From positions 136,734 through 200,733 of the forward strand of contig NYZP01000001.1 in assembly GCA_002687175.1 (NCBI GenBank): a stretch of DNA of 64,000 bases, given 5' to 3'. Shown here in pieces: positions 16,173 through 25,469 of the stretch. The notes beneath the pieces were generated by a model. That model was not told the origin of the DNA. It made no database searches and was given only the letters and a program-made list of their open reading frames with translations. Origin of the DNA: Parcubacteria group bacterium (GTDB taxonomy: Bacteria > Patescibacteria > ABY1 > Buchananbacterales > UBA6539). A program made the translations under genes and the position numbers. Within the stretch, counting starts at the first letter, position 1, and every line of letters starts with the position of its first letter.

Positions 16173-18725
16173 TTACTCAACACCTCCATCAATTATCCCA
16201 CCGGTAGTTTCATTGCTTGGACTACTTTTACGAAATTTAAGAAAATAAACAAACAACACGATGCCAGCGATAGTAAAGATAAAAGCCAATATGATGTAAA
16301 TAAAAATTTGTTTACTTTGAGCACTGCTACGGGCAGATCGTTGAGCGGCAATAAATTCTTCTGGTGAAACCGCTTTAGCTTCTTCAATCAAAAAACTCAA
16401 CGGATTACTCTTAGCAATAATCTTGCCTGTATTATCATTAACTGTCAGATAAATTTCGTGCTTACCGTCAACCAATGATCGTTGTAAGGTATATTCCCAG
16501 TTACCAAACTTATCTACATTGACCGTTACTACCAGAGGTAAATCACTATAAATATAAAGCGTCACGACACTATCAGGAAAAGCTAATCCAGAAAATTTTT
16601 GGACTGTTATCCCCTCGGCGGCAAGTTTCACATCTTCAACATTTGTCACAATTAATTGACGGGAGATTGCTCCAGCTACTTTCGGCTGCTCGATGATTGC
16701 TTTATTAACTAACGCCTGCTCTGCCGGGGTTAAGTTGATTAGTAGATCACCACCGCCAGAGGGATTAAGATTTTTTCTTAATTCATCACCGTCAATAAAC
16801 CCATCAGAATCAGTGTCCGCCAAAAATGGATTTGTTCCCAAACGACGTTCAATTTCATCGGATACTCCATCACTATCACTATCAAAAATAATTACTGCCG
16901 AGGGAGTTTGCACTATTTCGTCGCGTTCGTTTAATAAAACCTGACTAACAGATGGTAGCAAAGTTATATTTGTGTCATCTTCAATAACAATTGGTACAAA
17001 ATTTTCTATGCTATCTTCGGCCACTTCCTCGGTAACCTTTTGCAGGGTTACCGTTTGATTATTATTTTCTAGAATTATTTCTTCAATAATTTGGTTCTGC
17101 TGCTGAATAATAATAAGATCATTTAAATGTCGTTCACGAAGTGCTCGGCTACATGTTTGGTCGTCCAGACCATTGCAAGTAACGTCTGTTGCGTAGGTTT
17201 CTAAAATATGATCTTGACAAGCATCCACATCTGTTTTATCGGCCAAAGAACATTCTACATCAAGATATTGTTCATTTAAATACTCATCACAGACACTCTG
17301 GTCAAGGATATTTGCACTCAAACATTCAGGTGATAAATAAAGTCCCGCTAAATAAATATCACAATCATCAACTGAACTAATATTTGCCTGACGACATTCA
17401 TCTGGCAAAAAAGTATTTTTCAAAAACTGGTCACACTGTTCTTGATTTGTTATATTTGCTTCGATGCATTGTTGAGGAAGTAGGTTTTCTGGTGAGTCAT
17501 CAATTAGTTGATTACTAATCTCAAATAAAAATCTGTTACAAGCATCGAAATCTACAATACCAGCAATAGCACACTCTTCGGCAATCTCCGGATTAACCCT
17601 GTCCGGTTCTGGTTCTGGTTCCGGCTCTGGTTCTGTAGTTGATTCATTAAATTCCGTATCATCTTCCGGACTGTCACAATCAAAATCAACTAAATCGGTG
17701 TACCCATCACCATCGTTATCAAAACCGTCGGAACACTGTGTTGTTGTCTCTGGTTCTGGCGGTGGCGGTGGCGCTTCGGTTGGTTCATTAAACTCGTTAT
17801 TATCTTCCGAATTGTCACAACCTGGATCATTAAGATCTATCAAGCCATCACCATCATTATCAATATAATCTGCACAGGCAGTAACAAGAGTCGTAATAAC
17901 ATTTTGAATGTTAAAATTAATCTGGCTGCTAGCAAAATCTGGCGGATCATTAATAATCGCTTCGGCCAATAAATTGTATGAACCGTCAGAAACACTATTA
18001 GTATCATATAAAATTTCCCAGCTTTCATCAGCTAACTGACTGGCAGAGCCAAGTGGTATATTACCAATACCACTGACTAAAACAAAAGACAAAGAGTCAA
18101 CTGGAATATTTGTTTCAGCATTAAATATTGTAATACCAGAAACTGTTGCTTCATTAACTGGTTCTTTAATTGTCACAGCAAGAGATTCCGTGATTGGGTT
18201 AGAAACTTCAACTGAAATTGGATCACTCCGGTAGGGGGATCCATCACTATCATCATAGGCAACTATAGTTATTGAGTAAGATTGATTAATCTCTCCTTCT
18301 GTCGACCAAACACCCTCCCAAAAAATATCATTCAAAGTTGTTGAAAGACGATAAACGCTTTCAGATTCTATCTCAAATTCAACATTTATCGGTTCTATCC
18401 CAAAAACTGTTGCCGAAAGTTCTTCTAGACCGGTGAGGATACTACCCTCAATTGGTGTTATAAAGGTAAATTCAACTGCGCCAGAACTAGAAAAACTACT
18501 TACATCAAACTCCTCATTATCTTCCAGGCTGACACAACCTGGATCATCTGGATAATCAATGAAACCGTTACCATCATTATCAATGCCGTCTGTGCATTCG
18601 GTAAGTGTATTAGTACTTTGGGCAAATAAAATAGGGGTTGGTAAGACCCCAAATAAAGTAGCCAAAACAGCTAACAAAAAAATAAAAAAAGTTGTATAAA
18701 CTAGCTTAGATACAAACCTACTCAT
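16173..18725 (-). CDS. large membrane-anchored surface protein with Cys and EF-hand-like repeats
   Basis: 850 aa. Order: signal peptide (about 1-35), three copies of a CxDGxDNDGDGxIDxxDPGC...EDNxEF calcium-type repeat with Ig-like stretches between, an acidic PEPEPEP linker, then about six 24-residue units with C-x10-C (for example CIEANITNQEQC, CRQANISSVDDC, CLSANILDQSVC). Next come a thrombospondin-3-like segment (DSDSDGVSDEIERRLGTNP, DTDSDGFIDGDEL), a beta-sandwich domain and a C-terminal membrane helix with basic tail. Known: DxDxDG loops bind calcium. Likely displayed outside the cell; partner unknown. Overlaps no neighbour and precedes the broken kinase by 2 nt. Confidence 0.8.
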   Translation of the reverse strand: MSRFVSKLVYTTFFIFLLAVLATLFGVLPTPILFAQSTNTLTECTDGIDNDGNGFIDYPDDPGCVSLEDNEEFDVSSFSSSGAVEFTFITPIEGSILTGLEELSATVFGIEPINVEFEIESESVYRLSTTLNDIFWEGVWSTEGEINQSYSITIVAYDDSDGSPYRSDPISVEVSNPITESLAVTIKEPVNEATVSGITIFNAETNIPVDSLSFVLVSGIGNIPLGSASQLADESWEILYDTNSVSDGSYNLLAEAIINDPPDFASSQINFNIQNVITTLVTACADYIDNDGDGLIDLNDPGCDNSEDNNEFNEPTEAPPPPPEPETTTQCSDGFDNDGDGYTDLVDFDCDSPEDDTEFNESTTEPEPEPEPEPDRVNPEIAEECAIAGIVDFDACNRFLFEISNQLIDDSPENLLPQQCIEANITNQEQCDQFLKNTFLPDECRQANISSVDDCDIYLAGLYLSPECLSANILDQSVCDEYLNEQYLDVECSLADKTDVDACQDHILETYATDVTCNGLDDQTCSRALRERHLNDLIIIQQQNQIIEEIILENNNQTVTLQKVTEEVAEDSIENFVPIVIEDDTNITLLPSVSQVLLNERDEIVQTPSAVIIFDSDSDGVSDEIERRLGTNPFLADTDSDGFIDGDELRKNLNPSGGGDLLINLTPAEQALVNKAIIEQPKVAGAISRQLIVTNVEDVKLAAEGITVQKFSGLAFPDSVVTLYIYSDLPLVVTVNVDKFGNWEYTLQRSLVDGKHEIYLTVNDNTGKIIAKSNPLSFLIEEAKAVSPEEFIAAQRSARSSAQSKQIFIYIILAFIFTIAGIVLFVYFLKFRKSSPSNETTGGIIDGGVE

Positions 18726-18771
18726 ATATTTACTTTATTATAACAAAAAACAGTAAAATTATCGACTATTA

Positions 18772-18800
18772 TTGACAAATTCCAAATATCATGATACTAT
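18772..18800 (+). promoter_or_regulatory. sigma70-type promoter of the small membrane-protein unit
   Basis: TTGACA, 17-nt spacer ending ATGA (extended -10), TACTAT. Divergent from the minus-strand surface-protein gene. Confidence 0.8.
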
Positions 18801-18854
18801 TGAATGTTGTTAAATAGCAACATAAATTGCAACCTAAAAGAAGGAGTGATTACA

Positions 18855-18872
18855 ATGATCCAAATTTCATGA
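18855..18872 (+). promoter_or_regulatory. possible 5-codon leader ORF (MIQIS) overlapping the next start
   Basis: An AAGGAG site at 18841-18846 is correctly placed (8 nt) for the ATG at 18855, which encodes only MIQIS before TGA. That stop overlaps the ATG at 18869 as ATGA. The larger frame therefore seems to be entered by reinitiation or coupling. A TTG at 18827 in frame with the larger ORF would lie upstream of the SD and is unlikely. Confidence 0.45.
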
Positions 18873-19120
18873 TCGCAAATATCGTCGACTCTATCGTCGA
18901 TTTCGTTGACAACTGGGTATGGATTTGGCTGATCGCTTCGGTCGCCTCGGTGTTGCTAATGCTGGCTTGTAGTAACGCGTGGGAAAAACTTGAGGACAAA
19001 AAGCATCAGCCTTTGCTGTGGGGCACTTGGACCTTCGGATTCCTTCGATTACCGTTCAGCATCTTGCTCATTGTTTCCGTTTATATCAACCTTATCAGGG
19101 CTTATGTCTATGTCGCCTAG
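18869..19120 (+). CDS. small two-helix membrane protein
   Basis: 83 aa from the ATG at 18869 (MIANIVDSIVDF). Two hydrophobic segments: WVWIWLIASVASVLLMLAC and a longer one near the C-terminus (LPFSILLIVSVYINLI). A charged loop with KLEDKKH lies between them. I recognise no family. Stand-alone unit with its own promoter and a terminator 50 nt downstream. Start choice is uncertain: 22 nt separate it from the SD, which better suits the 5-codon leader. Confidence 0.6.
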   Translation: MIANIVDSIVDFVDNWVWIWLIASVASVLLMLACSNAWEKLEDKKHQPLLWGTWTFGFLRLPFSILLIVSVYINLIRAYVYVA

Positions 19121-19169
19121 CGCAACCAATCGCCCTGAACAATGTTTATAGGCTGTCTCTAAGGAGACA

Positions 19170-19202
19170 AAAACGACCCGCCTGTTAAGTGGTCGTTTTT
19201 TC
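19170..19202. terminator. bidirectional Rho-independent terminator
   Basis: AAAACGACC pairs with GGTCGTTTT around a 12-nt loop, with a T-run on both strands. It serves the + strand small membrane gene and the minus-strand acyltransferase gene. Confidence 0.85.
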
Positions 19203-19223
19203 TTTTATAATTTTCTGACTAAT

Positions 19224-20063
19224 TCAGGAATATTGACCGCGTTGATCTTCTGGTAGCATCTCGGCAATAACCTTTGCAACCTGATCAGCTTGTTTTTTTA
19301 GTTCTTGATGAACTTGGCTAAATTGTTCTCTTTCTTCTGGGCTAATTTTTTCACGATTTTTTCTTTTTTCTAAAACCTCCTCGATAATACTAACGTCAGT
19401 CTCCGGTAAATCAATAATATCTCCAACGTGATAGATAGCCTCTGCTCTCTTGGCTACACCCTTGGCCAATTCAAGTGGTCCTTCTAAATTAATTGAACCG
19501 CCTTCCAGTTCTAAGGCAGTGGGAATGATTTTAGCTCCGGTTTTGTGTGCTAAATATACTGAACCAATTTTTGGATCTTGCATTTCCTCTTCAAGGGTGA
19601 AAGGATGAATAGCCATCCAGGGGGTTTTGCCGTCTTCAATTTGTTCGGAAAGTAACTTAAAATCGTCAGGATTAAAAACTCCATGTTTCCCCTTTTTGGT
19701 TTTTTTATATTGTAAAGAAGTGAATTGATCTTTACCGGCTAGTCTAAAAAGCACTTCTTGTGGCGTTGCACCACGCAGAACTGATTCGGTAGTAATCTGA
19801 ATATCGAGTTTATCTCCTAAAGCTTTAATTGCCGCGGGGGCATCAAGGTTAGAAATATGTGAAGACGCCACTATAAATTTCGAATCCGGTTCAACTTCCT
19901 GAATTTGTGTTAAATTTTCCTTACCATCAACCGTAAATTCCTTACAAAAAAGACCAAGAACTTTATCAACTTTATTGCGTAAAGCCTCGTTAGTAACATT
20001 ACTTTTTGCCTCTTTTGGTTGATTAGCTTCTGGAGGAATATAACTGGGAGTCTCTGGAGTCAT
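19224..20063 (-). CDS. PlsC-like acyltransferase
   Basis: 279 aa. SSHISNLDAPAAIKAL near residue 68 supplies the HxxxxD catalytic motif of glycerolipid acyltransferases. A later block, MAIHPFTLEEEMQDPKIGSV followed by LAHKTGAKIIPTALEL, occupies the place of the usual PEGTRS and IVPVAI blocks but in divergent form. No membrane helix is obvious. Known family role: transfer of an acyl chain to a lysophospholipid or related acceptor. Substrate here is unknown. Lies 15 nt downstream of uvrC. Confidence 0.7.
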   Translation of the reverse strand: MTPETPSYIPPEANQPKEAKSNVTNEALRNKVDKVLGLFCKEFTVDGKENLTQIQEVEPDSKFIVASSHISNLDAPAAIKALGDKLDIQITTESVLRGATPQEVLFRLAGKDQFTSLQYKKTKKGKHGVFNPDDFKLLSEQIEDGKTPWMAIHPFTLEEEMQDPKIGSVYLAHKTGAKIIPTALELEGGSINLEGPLELAKGVAKRAEAIYHVGDIIDLPETDVSIIEEVLEKRKNREKISPEEREQFSQVHQELKKQADQVAKVIAEMLPEDQRGQYS

Positions 20064-20078
20064 ATTTTTCTATATTAA

Positions 20079-21662
20079 TTAAAAATCTTTCTTATGTCTA
20101 ACTATTTTTTGATAATTAATAGCAAACCGATGAGCTTCGTCCCTGATTCGTTGCAAAAGCTTCAACGAGTCGGCTTTCTTGCTTAATCTTAACGGAAATT
20201 TACTATATAAAGTATAAATCTCCTCATTTTTCTTGGCAAGGGCAATTAGCGGAACATCTTGCAGACCTAATTCCCTTAAAGACTGCTTGGCTGCTGAAAG
20301 TTGCGGCTTACCGCCATCCACCATCACCAAATCTGGCATTTTTGATTTTTCTTTGGTGATTTTATAGTAACGACGAAACACAACTTCTTTCATCGCATCA
20401 AAATCTGATTGACCACGAACAGTTTTAACTTTAAATTTGCGATAATTATTTTTATCGGGCTTGGCATCTTTAAAATGAACCATAGAACCAACTACTCCAG
20501 TTGGTCCAAGGTTAGAAATGTCAAAGCATTCAATTATGCGTGGCAACTTTGGTAAATTTAATTTATTTTGTAGCTCCAGTAAGCTGGAATCGCCGGCGGT
20601 TAAGTTAACTTCAATATTTTTCTTAACCATCTTTAACAATTTTAACTTGTCACCTTTCTGTGGCACAAACAACACCACTTTACTACCAGACAACTTTGAT
20701 AAATATTTATTAATCACTTCAGCGTCAGCAAACTTAACTGGCACGATGATTTCTTGGGGAATGTCATTACTGTAATAAAACTGTTTGATAAACTCTGCTA
20801 CTTCCTCGACCACACTACGTCCAGGAAGCTTTTGTAATTTAAACTCTTTACGACCAGAAATTATGCCTTTATTGATGTTAAACAGTTGTACAACAATTTT
20901 GTTCACTATTTCTAAGTAGTTGATAACGTCTTGATTATATCTTTTTTGCAGCTGAACTTTTTGACGAATAGCTAAATTTTCCAAAGCATTGATCTGATCA
21001 CGACGCAGTTTGGCCAGCTCATACTTTTTCTGGGTAGAAAACTTTTTCATTTCTACTGCTAAATTTTTAACTAACACTTTAGTATCACCTTTAAGTAGCA
21101 AGATTGCCTTGGCTAAATTATTTTGATAATCTACTTCGCTCATCTTTTGAACAAATGGTACCGAAGAGCTATGGTAATGATAAAGCTCACCCACCTTTTT
21201 TACTTTACCACCAACCCGTAACTTAAACAGTTGATTGGCTAACCGGATGGCATTTTGTCTGGCCGACCCAGACGTATATGGTCCAAACACTTGATCACCT
21301 TTTTTTATCACTCTAGTCACCACCAAACGAGGAAAAAGTTCCGTCGTCACTTTAATATAAGCGTAGCAGACGCTGTCTTTAAGTTCAATGTTGTATTTTG
21401 GTTTATGTTGACGGATTAATCCGGCTTCAAGCAGTAAGGCTTCAACTTCATTGTCAGTTATTATAAATTCAACGTCATTAATCTGTTTCACTAAGTCTTT
21501 AGTCTTAGCATCTTGATTTTTTGAACGAAAATAAGATGGAACACGCTTAGCTAAACTTTTTGCTTTACCAATATAAATAACTTTACCCCCAGCATTTTTA
21601 AATAAATAACATCCTGGCTGCTTAGGTATTTTTTTTAATTTAGTTTTTAATAATTTTGTCAT
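20079..21662 (-). CDS. uvrC: excinuclease ABC subunit C (short form)
   Basis: 527 aa against about 600 in most bacteria. The N-terminal GIY-YIG domain is present (PGCYLFKNAGGKVIYIGKAK), as is a UVR motif region (MKKFSTQKKYELAKLRRDQI). The RNase H-like 5' nuclease domain follows (ECFDISNLGPTGVVGSMVHF, VMVDGGKPQLSAAKQSL, DEAHRFAINYQKIVR). The protein stops right after that, without the C-terminal tandem helix-hairpin-helix domain. Known role: makes both incisions in nucleotide excision repair with UvrA and UvrB, both encoded nearby in separate units. Confidence 0.95.
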   Translation of the reverse strand: MTKLLKTKLKKIPKQPGCYLFKNAGGKVIYIGKAKSLAKRVPSYFRSKNQDAKTKDLVKQINDVEFIITDNEVEALLLEAGLIRQHKPKYNIELKDSVCYAYIKVTTELFPRLVVTRVIKKGDQVFGPYTSGSARQNAIRLANQLFKLRVGGKVKKVGELYHYHSSSVPFVQKMSEVDYQNNLAKAILLLKGDTKVLVKNLAVEMKKFSTQKKYELAKLRRDQINALENLAIRQKVQLQKRYNQDVINYLEIVNKIVVQLFNINKGIISGRKEFKLQKLPGRSVVEEVAEFIKQFYYSNDIPQEIIVPVKFADAEVINKYLSKLSGSKVVLFVPQKGDKLKLLKMVKKNIEVNLTAGDSSLLELQNKLNLPKLPRIIECFDISNLGPTGVVGSMVHFKDAKPDKNNYRKFKVKTVRGQSDFDAMKEVVFRRYYKITKEKSKMPDLVMVDGGKPQLSAAKQSLRELGLQDVPLIALAKKNEEIYTLYSKFPLRLSKKADSLKLLQRIRDEAHRFAINYQKIVRHKKDF

Positions 21663-21699
21663 CAGTTTTATATTTTTTATCTTAACACAGCAATTTTTA

Positions 21700-21728
21700 T
21701 TGACAAACCCAAATAGATATGATATACT
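21700..21728 (+). promoter_or_regulatory. sigma70-type promoter of the 39-aa gene
   Basis: TTGACA, 17-nt spacer ending ATGA (extended -10), TATACT. Divergent from uvrC. Confidence 0.82.
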
Positions 21729-21780
21729 AATGGTAGTAGATGTTCATCAATGTTTTTATATACTACTGGAGGATTTTCTC

Positions 21781-21900
21781 ATGCATACGGACAGCTACTA
21801 TCGCACATTTGGTAGGCAAAAACGCAGTCCACTCGATTTTTCCTTCGGGATTTATCACTTCTTCAGAAATTGGAGAGAAATAATTGGACTAAAGCCATAA
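21781..21900 (+). CDS. 39-aa orphan protein
   Basis: ATG at 21781 with GGAGG 8 nt upstream. The product begins MHTDSYYRTFGRQKRSP and is rich in aromatic and basic residues (DFSFGIYHFFRNWREIIG). No family recognised. The complete unit promoter-SD-ORF-terminator supports real expression; an upstream in-frame start at 21700 would overlap the promoter. Function unknown. Confidence 0.6.
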   Translation: MHTDSYYRTFGRQKRSPLDFSFGIYHFFRNWREIIGLKP

Positions 21901-21925
21901 ATCCGAATGGATCCACTCGGCACAA

Positions 21926-21948
21926 AGCGTCTCTCGACAGACGCTTTT
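21926..21948 (+). terminator. terminator of the 39-aa gene
   Basis: AGCGTCT/AGACGCT stem of 7 bp, 6-nt loop, then TTTT. A second weaker hairpin (GCCT/AGGC, followed by TGTTTTTTT) sits at 21970-21995. Confidence 0.7.
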
Positions 21949-22013
21949 GCCATCTGTAAAATACAAGACGCCTATTATTAAAAGGCTGTTTTTTTATTTC
22001 ATTATCATTTGCT

Positions 22014-24842
22014 TTAGTATCTCAACATCCTTTTTAAGTATTTTCCAGTATAACTCCACTTGGCACACTTAGCTATTTTTTCTGGAGTACCTTCAGCAAT
22101 CACCCGTCCACCTTTGTCGCCACCTTCTGGTCCCAGATCAATTACCCAGTCAGCACATTTAATGACATCTAAATTATGCTCAATTACTACCACAGTATTA
22201 CCTTTGTCGGTTAAGCGATACAAAACATTTAATAATTTATTAACATCATCAAAATGTAATCCAGTGGTTGGTTCATCTAAAATATACAGAGTATCACCAC
22301 CTTTACGAGAAAGTTCGGAAGTTAATTTAATGCGCTGGGCTTCTCCTCCAGACAAAGTGGTGGCTGGCTGACCTAAAGTAATATAACCAAGCCCTACATC
22401 AAACAGTGTTTGTAATTTATTTTTGATGGCTGGAATATTTTGAAAAAATACCAGGGCTTCTTCAACCGTCATTTTTAAGACATCAGAGATGTTTTTATTT
22501 TTATATTTAATTTCCAAGGTATCTTCATTGTATCTTGTGCCTTTACATTTTTCACACTCAATGTAAACATCCGGCAGAAAATTCATCTCAATTTTTTTAA
22601 CGCCATCACCTTCACACTCTTCACACCGTCCGCCATGAACATTAAATGAAAACCGCCCAGGTTTATAACCTCGAGTTTGGGCTTCTTTAGTTTTAGCAAA
22701 TAATTCTCTAGTTGGTGTAAACACTCCAATATAAGTAGCTGGGTTAGATCTTGGTGTCCGGCCAATTGGTGACTGGTCAACAATAACCGCTTTTTCTAAT
22801 TTTCCAAATCCTTTAATTTCTTTATGCTTACCTGGTTTATCGTTTGTCGCCCAAAATATTTTGTATAAAGATTTATATAAAATATCGTTTATCAAACTAC
22901 TTTTACCTGAACCGGAGACACCGGTAACACAGGTTAAAACTTTTAATGGAATTTTAACGTTGATGCTTTTTAAATTATTCTCTTCAGCCTCAAAAATTTC
23001 TAAATAATCAAAAGCTCTACGTCTCTTCTCCGGAATTATAATATTTTTTTTATTACTGATGTAATCTCCGGTAACTGAATTTTTAGCTTTAGCAATATTC
23101 TTGGGATCTCCCGAAAAAACAACTTCCCCACCGTGAATCCCTGCTCCTGGACCTAAATCAATAACATGATTGGCGGCATGGATAGTTTCTTCATCGTGTT
23201 CGACTACCACTACCGTATTTCCTAGGTCACGTAATTTTTTTAAGGTACTTATTAACTTTTCATTGTCTTTTTGGTGTAAACCAATTGATGGTTCATCTAA
23301 AATATAGAGTACTCCGCGAAGTTCTGAACCAATTTGAGTAGCTAAACGTATTCTTTGGGCTTCACCACCAGATAAAGTCCGAGCACTACGAGCTAAGTTC
23401 AAATAATCTAGGCCAACATTAATTAAAAACTGCAACCGACTATAAATTTCTCGTAAAATTAGCGTGGCAATGATCGTTTCTTGTTTATTGAGCTTTAAAT
23501 CCTTAAAAAATTTTAATAACTTATCAATTGATAGCTCACTGATTTGCCAAATATTTTTGTCACCGACAGTGACCGCTAAAATTTCTGGCTTTAATCTTTT
23601 ACCGTCACAGGTTTGACAAGGTCCAGTACGCATATACTTTTCAATTTCCCGACGACGATACTCTGACTCCGTTTGATTATATAATCTTTTCAGTTGAGGA
23701 ATAACACCTTCAAACTTACCGTACCAGTTATAGCTTGATCCTGTTTTGCTGGAGCTTAGATTAAATCTCATTTCTTCATCTGACCCATTTAAAATGATGT
23801 TCTGGACTTTTTTAGATATATCTTTCCAGGGAGTGAACATATCAAAACCATGTTTATCGGCCAAACCATCCAGCAACTGTTTGCGCCAACCCTCGCCATG
23901 GGTTTGCCATGGTCTAACAGCACCTTCAGATAATGATAAATTTTCATTGGGTATTACTAATTCTTGATCAACACTTTGTAAGAAGCCGAGACCGTGACAC
24001 TGTTCACAGGCACCAAATGGTGAGTTAAAAGAAAATGACCGCGGTTGAAATTCTTCCATCGAAATACCACAGTCCAAGCAGGCATTGTGTTGGGAAAATA
24101 ATTTTTCTTTCTTGCCCACTATAGCCAAAATCAAACCATCGGCTTCGTGCAACGAAGTTTCTACCGCTTCCGACAACCTATTGTTTATTCCTTTTTTTAA
24201 AGCCAAACGATCAACAATTATTTCAATATCATGTTTGACCTGTTTGTTAAGTTTAATTTTATCGCCATCAGATAATTCATAAACTTTATTATCAACACGT
24301 ACCCGACTAAAACCACGTTCCTCGAAATCTTTAAATAACTGTTCATATGTCCCTTTTTTGCTTCTGATAACCGGTGCTAAAATCTGTACCTTTGATCCTA
24401 TTTTTTCTTGCAACAAAATTTTGGTAATAGTTTCCGCTGATTGTGAGTAAATTCTTTTCCCACACTTTGGGCAGTGCGGTACTCCCACTCGAGCATAAAG
24501 TAAACGCAGATAATCAGAAACTTCAGTAATGGTACCAACCGTTGATCGCGGATTCTTGGAAATTGATTTTTGTTCAATCGAAATGGCTGGAGATAAACCC
24601 TGAATCTTGTCAACGTCGGGTTTATTCATTAAGCCCAAAAACTGCCTGGCATAAGCTGACAATGATTCAACATAGCGACGCTGACCCTCTGCATATAAAG
24701 TGTCAAATGCTAAAGTTGATTTGCCTGAACCAGACAAACCAGTAATTACGGTTAATTCATCGATTGGAATTTCAACGTTAATATTCTTAAGATTATGCTC
24801 TCTGGCACCTTTTATAGATATTTTATTACTGTTCTTGGACAT
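22014..24842 (-). CDS. uvrA: excinuclease ABC subunit A
   Basis: 942 aa, full length. Two ABC ATPase modules: the first Walker A is GLSGSGKST near residue 36, the second GVSGSGKSS near residue 640. Signature motifs LSGGEAQRIRLA and LSGGEAQRIKLT are present. Zinc-finger cysteines appear in CPKCGKRI, CLDCG, CEQCHGLG and CEECEGDG/CEKCKG. Known role: damage recognition dimer that loads UvrB. No SD is apparent. The + strand solenoid gene diverges from its start. Confidence 0.98.
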   Translation of the reverse strand: MSKNSNKISIKGAREHNLKNINVEIPIDELTVITGLSGSGKSTLAFDTLYAEGQRRYVESLSAYARQFLGLMNKPDVDKIQGLSPAISIEQKSISKNPRSTVGTITEVSDYLRLLYARVGVPHCPKCGKRIYSQSAETITKILLQEKIGSKVQILAPVIRSKKGTYEQLFKDFEERGFSRVRVDNKVYELSDGDKIKLNKQVKHDIEIIVDRLALKKGINNRLSEAVETSLHEADGLILAIVGKKEKLFSQHNACLDCGISMEEFQPRSFSFNSPFGACEQCHGLGFLQSVDQELVIPNENLSLSEGAVRPWQTHGEGWRKQLLDGLADKHGFDMFTPWKDISKKVQNIILNGSDEEMRFNLSSSKTGSSYNWYGKFEGVIPQLKRLYNQTESEYRRREIEKYMRTGPCQTCDGKRLKPEILAVTVGDKNIWQISELSIDKLLKFFKDLKLNKQETIIATLILREIYSRLQFLINVGLDYLNLARSARTLSGGEAQRIRLATQIGSELRGVLYILDEPSIGLHQKDNEKLISTLKKLRDLGNTVVVVEHDEETIHAANHVIDLGPGAGIHGGEVVFSGDPKNIAKAKNSVTGDYISNKKNIIIPEKRRRAFDYLEIFEAEENNLKSINVKIPLKVLTCVTGVSGSGKSSLINDILYKSLYKIFWATNDKPGKHKEIKGFGKLEKAVIVDQSPIGRTPRSNPATYIGVFTPTRELFAKTKEAQTRGYKPGRFSFNVHGGRCEECEGDGVKKIEMNFLPDVYIECEKCKGTRYNEDTLEIKYKNKNISDVLKMTVEEALVFFQNIPAIKNKLQTLFDVGLGYITLGQPATTLSGGEAQRIKLTSELSRKGGDTLYILDEPTTGLHFDDVNKLLNVLYRLTDKGNTVVVIEHNLDVIKCADWVIDLGPEGGDKGGRVIAEGTPEKIAKCAKWSYTGKYLKRMLRY

Positions 24843-24856
24843 AATTTAACTTTTCA

Positions 24857-24885
24857 TTGACAATTTAATTAATTTATGATATAGT
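24857..24885 (+). promoter_or_regulatory. sigma70-type promoter of the beta-solenoid gene
   Basis: TTGACA, 17-nt spacer ending ATGA (extended -10), TATAGT. Confidence 0.82.
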
Positions 24886-24932
24886 GCGTAGTTAAAATAG
24901 AAACTAAAACGTTCTTCAAGGAGATCTTTAAC

Positions 24933-25406
24933 ATGATTACGTTCATGGAGAAGCCCGCTACACAAGAGGTAATTACTCCTACTCAAGCCAGAGACAGGAT
25001 CTCAAACAGGGAAACGCTCAGCGGTTTTAAGATCAACGGTGATCTGGACCTACGAGGTCTTAGAACTCCTGGACATCTGAACATTCGTGGAGTCACCATC
25101 GATGGCGATCTCCTGCTTACTGGGGCAAACATTGGCCAAGGCCTAGATATTGGCGATGCCGATGTTTGGGGTCTAGTCAATCTTTCTCGGATCAATGTCG
25201 GCGGAAAACTTTTCCTACTTGGTACTAAAGTTGGCACATCGTTGAGCTTGTTTCGAGCCACCATCGTTGATGACATCAATCTGCATAAAGCAGAAGTGGC
25301 TGGCATGATCGACCTAACCGGTACAAACATCGTATCTGGAAAATTAATCACCGGCAATATGCAAGTTGGTCGTGTCCACGGAGGTGTTGCTCTCTTGGCT
25401 TCTTAG
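24933..25406 (+). CDS. predicted beta-solenoid protein
   Basis: 157 aa. ATG at 24933 follows AAGGAG by about 9 nt. From residue 32 it consists of repeats of about 20 residues with the rhythm GDLDLRG, GHLNIRG, GDLLLTG, QGLDIGD, GLVNLSR, GKLFLLG, TSLSLFR, DDINLHK, GMIDLTG, GKLITGN. Alternating hydrophobic residues and turns suggest a right-handed beta-helix like pentapeptide-repeat or bactofilin-type proteins. No signal peptide or membrane segment. Single-gene unit with promoter and terminator. Function not known; scaffold or binding role is inference. Confidence 0.65.
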   Translation: MITFMEKPATQEVITPTQARDRISNRETLSGFKINGDLDLRGLRTPGHLNIRGVTIDGDLLLTGANIGQGLDIGDADVWGLVNLSRINVGGKLFLLGTKVGTSLSLFRATIVDDINLHKAEVAGMIDLTGTNIVSGKLITGNMQVGRVHGGVALLAS

Positions 25407-25433
25407 TCATCTGGCAAAAACACGCCACATACC

Positions 25434-25466
25434 CCCTCAATGAATTTTATTCGTTGAGGGTTTTTA
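25434..25466 (+). terminator. terminator of the beta-solenoid gene
   Basis: CCCTCAA/TTGAGGG, extended to 11 bp with one wobble, TTTTA loop, followed by TTTTTATTTT. Confidence 0.85.
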
Positions 25467-25469
25467 TTT

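Noticed and set aside
17189..17380. His-rich + strand ORF inside the surface-protein gene
   Set aside because: It is the complement of the acidic repeat region, with no start signals.
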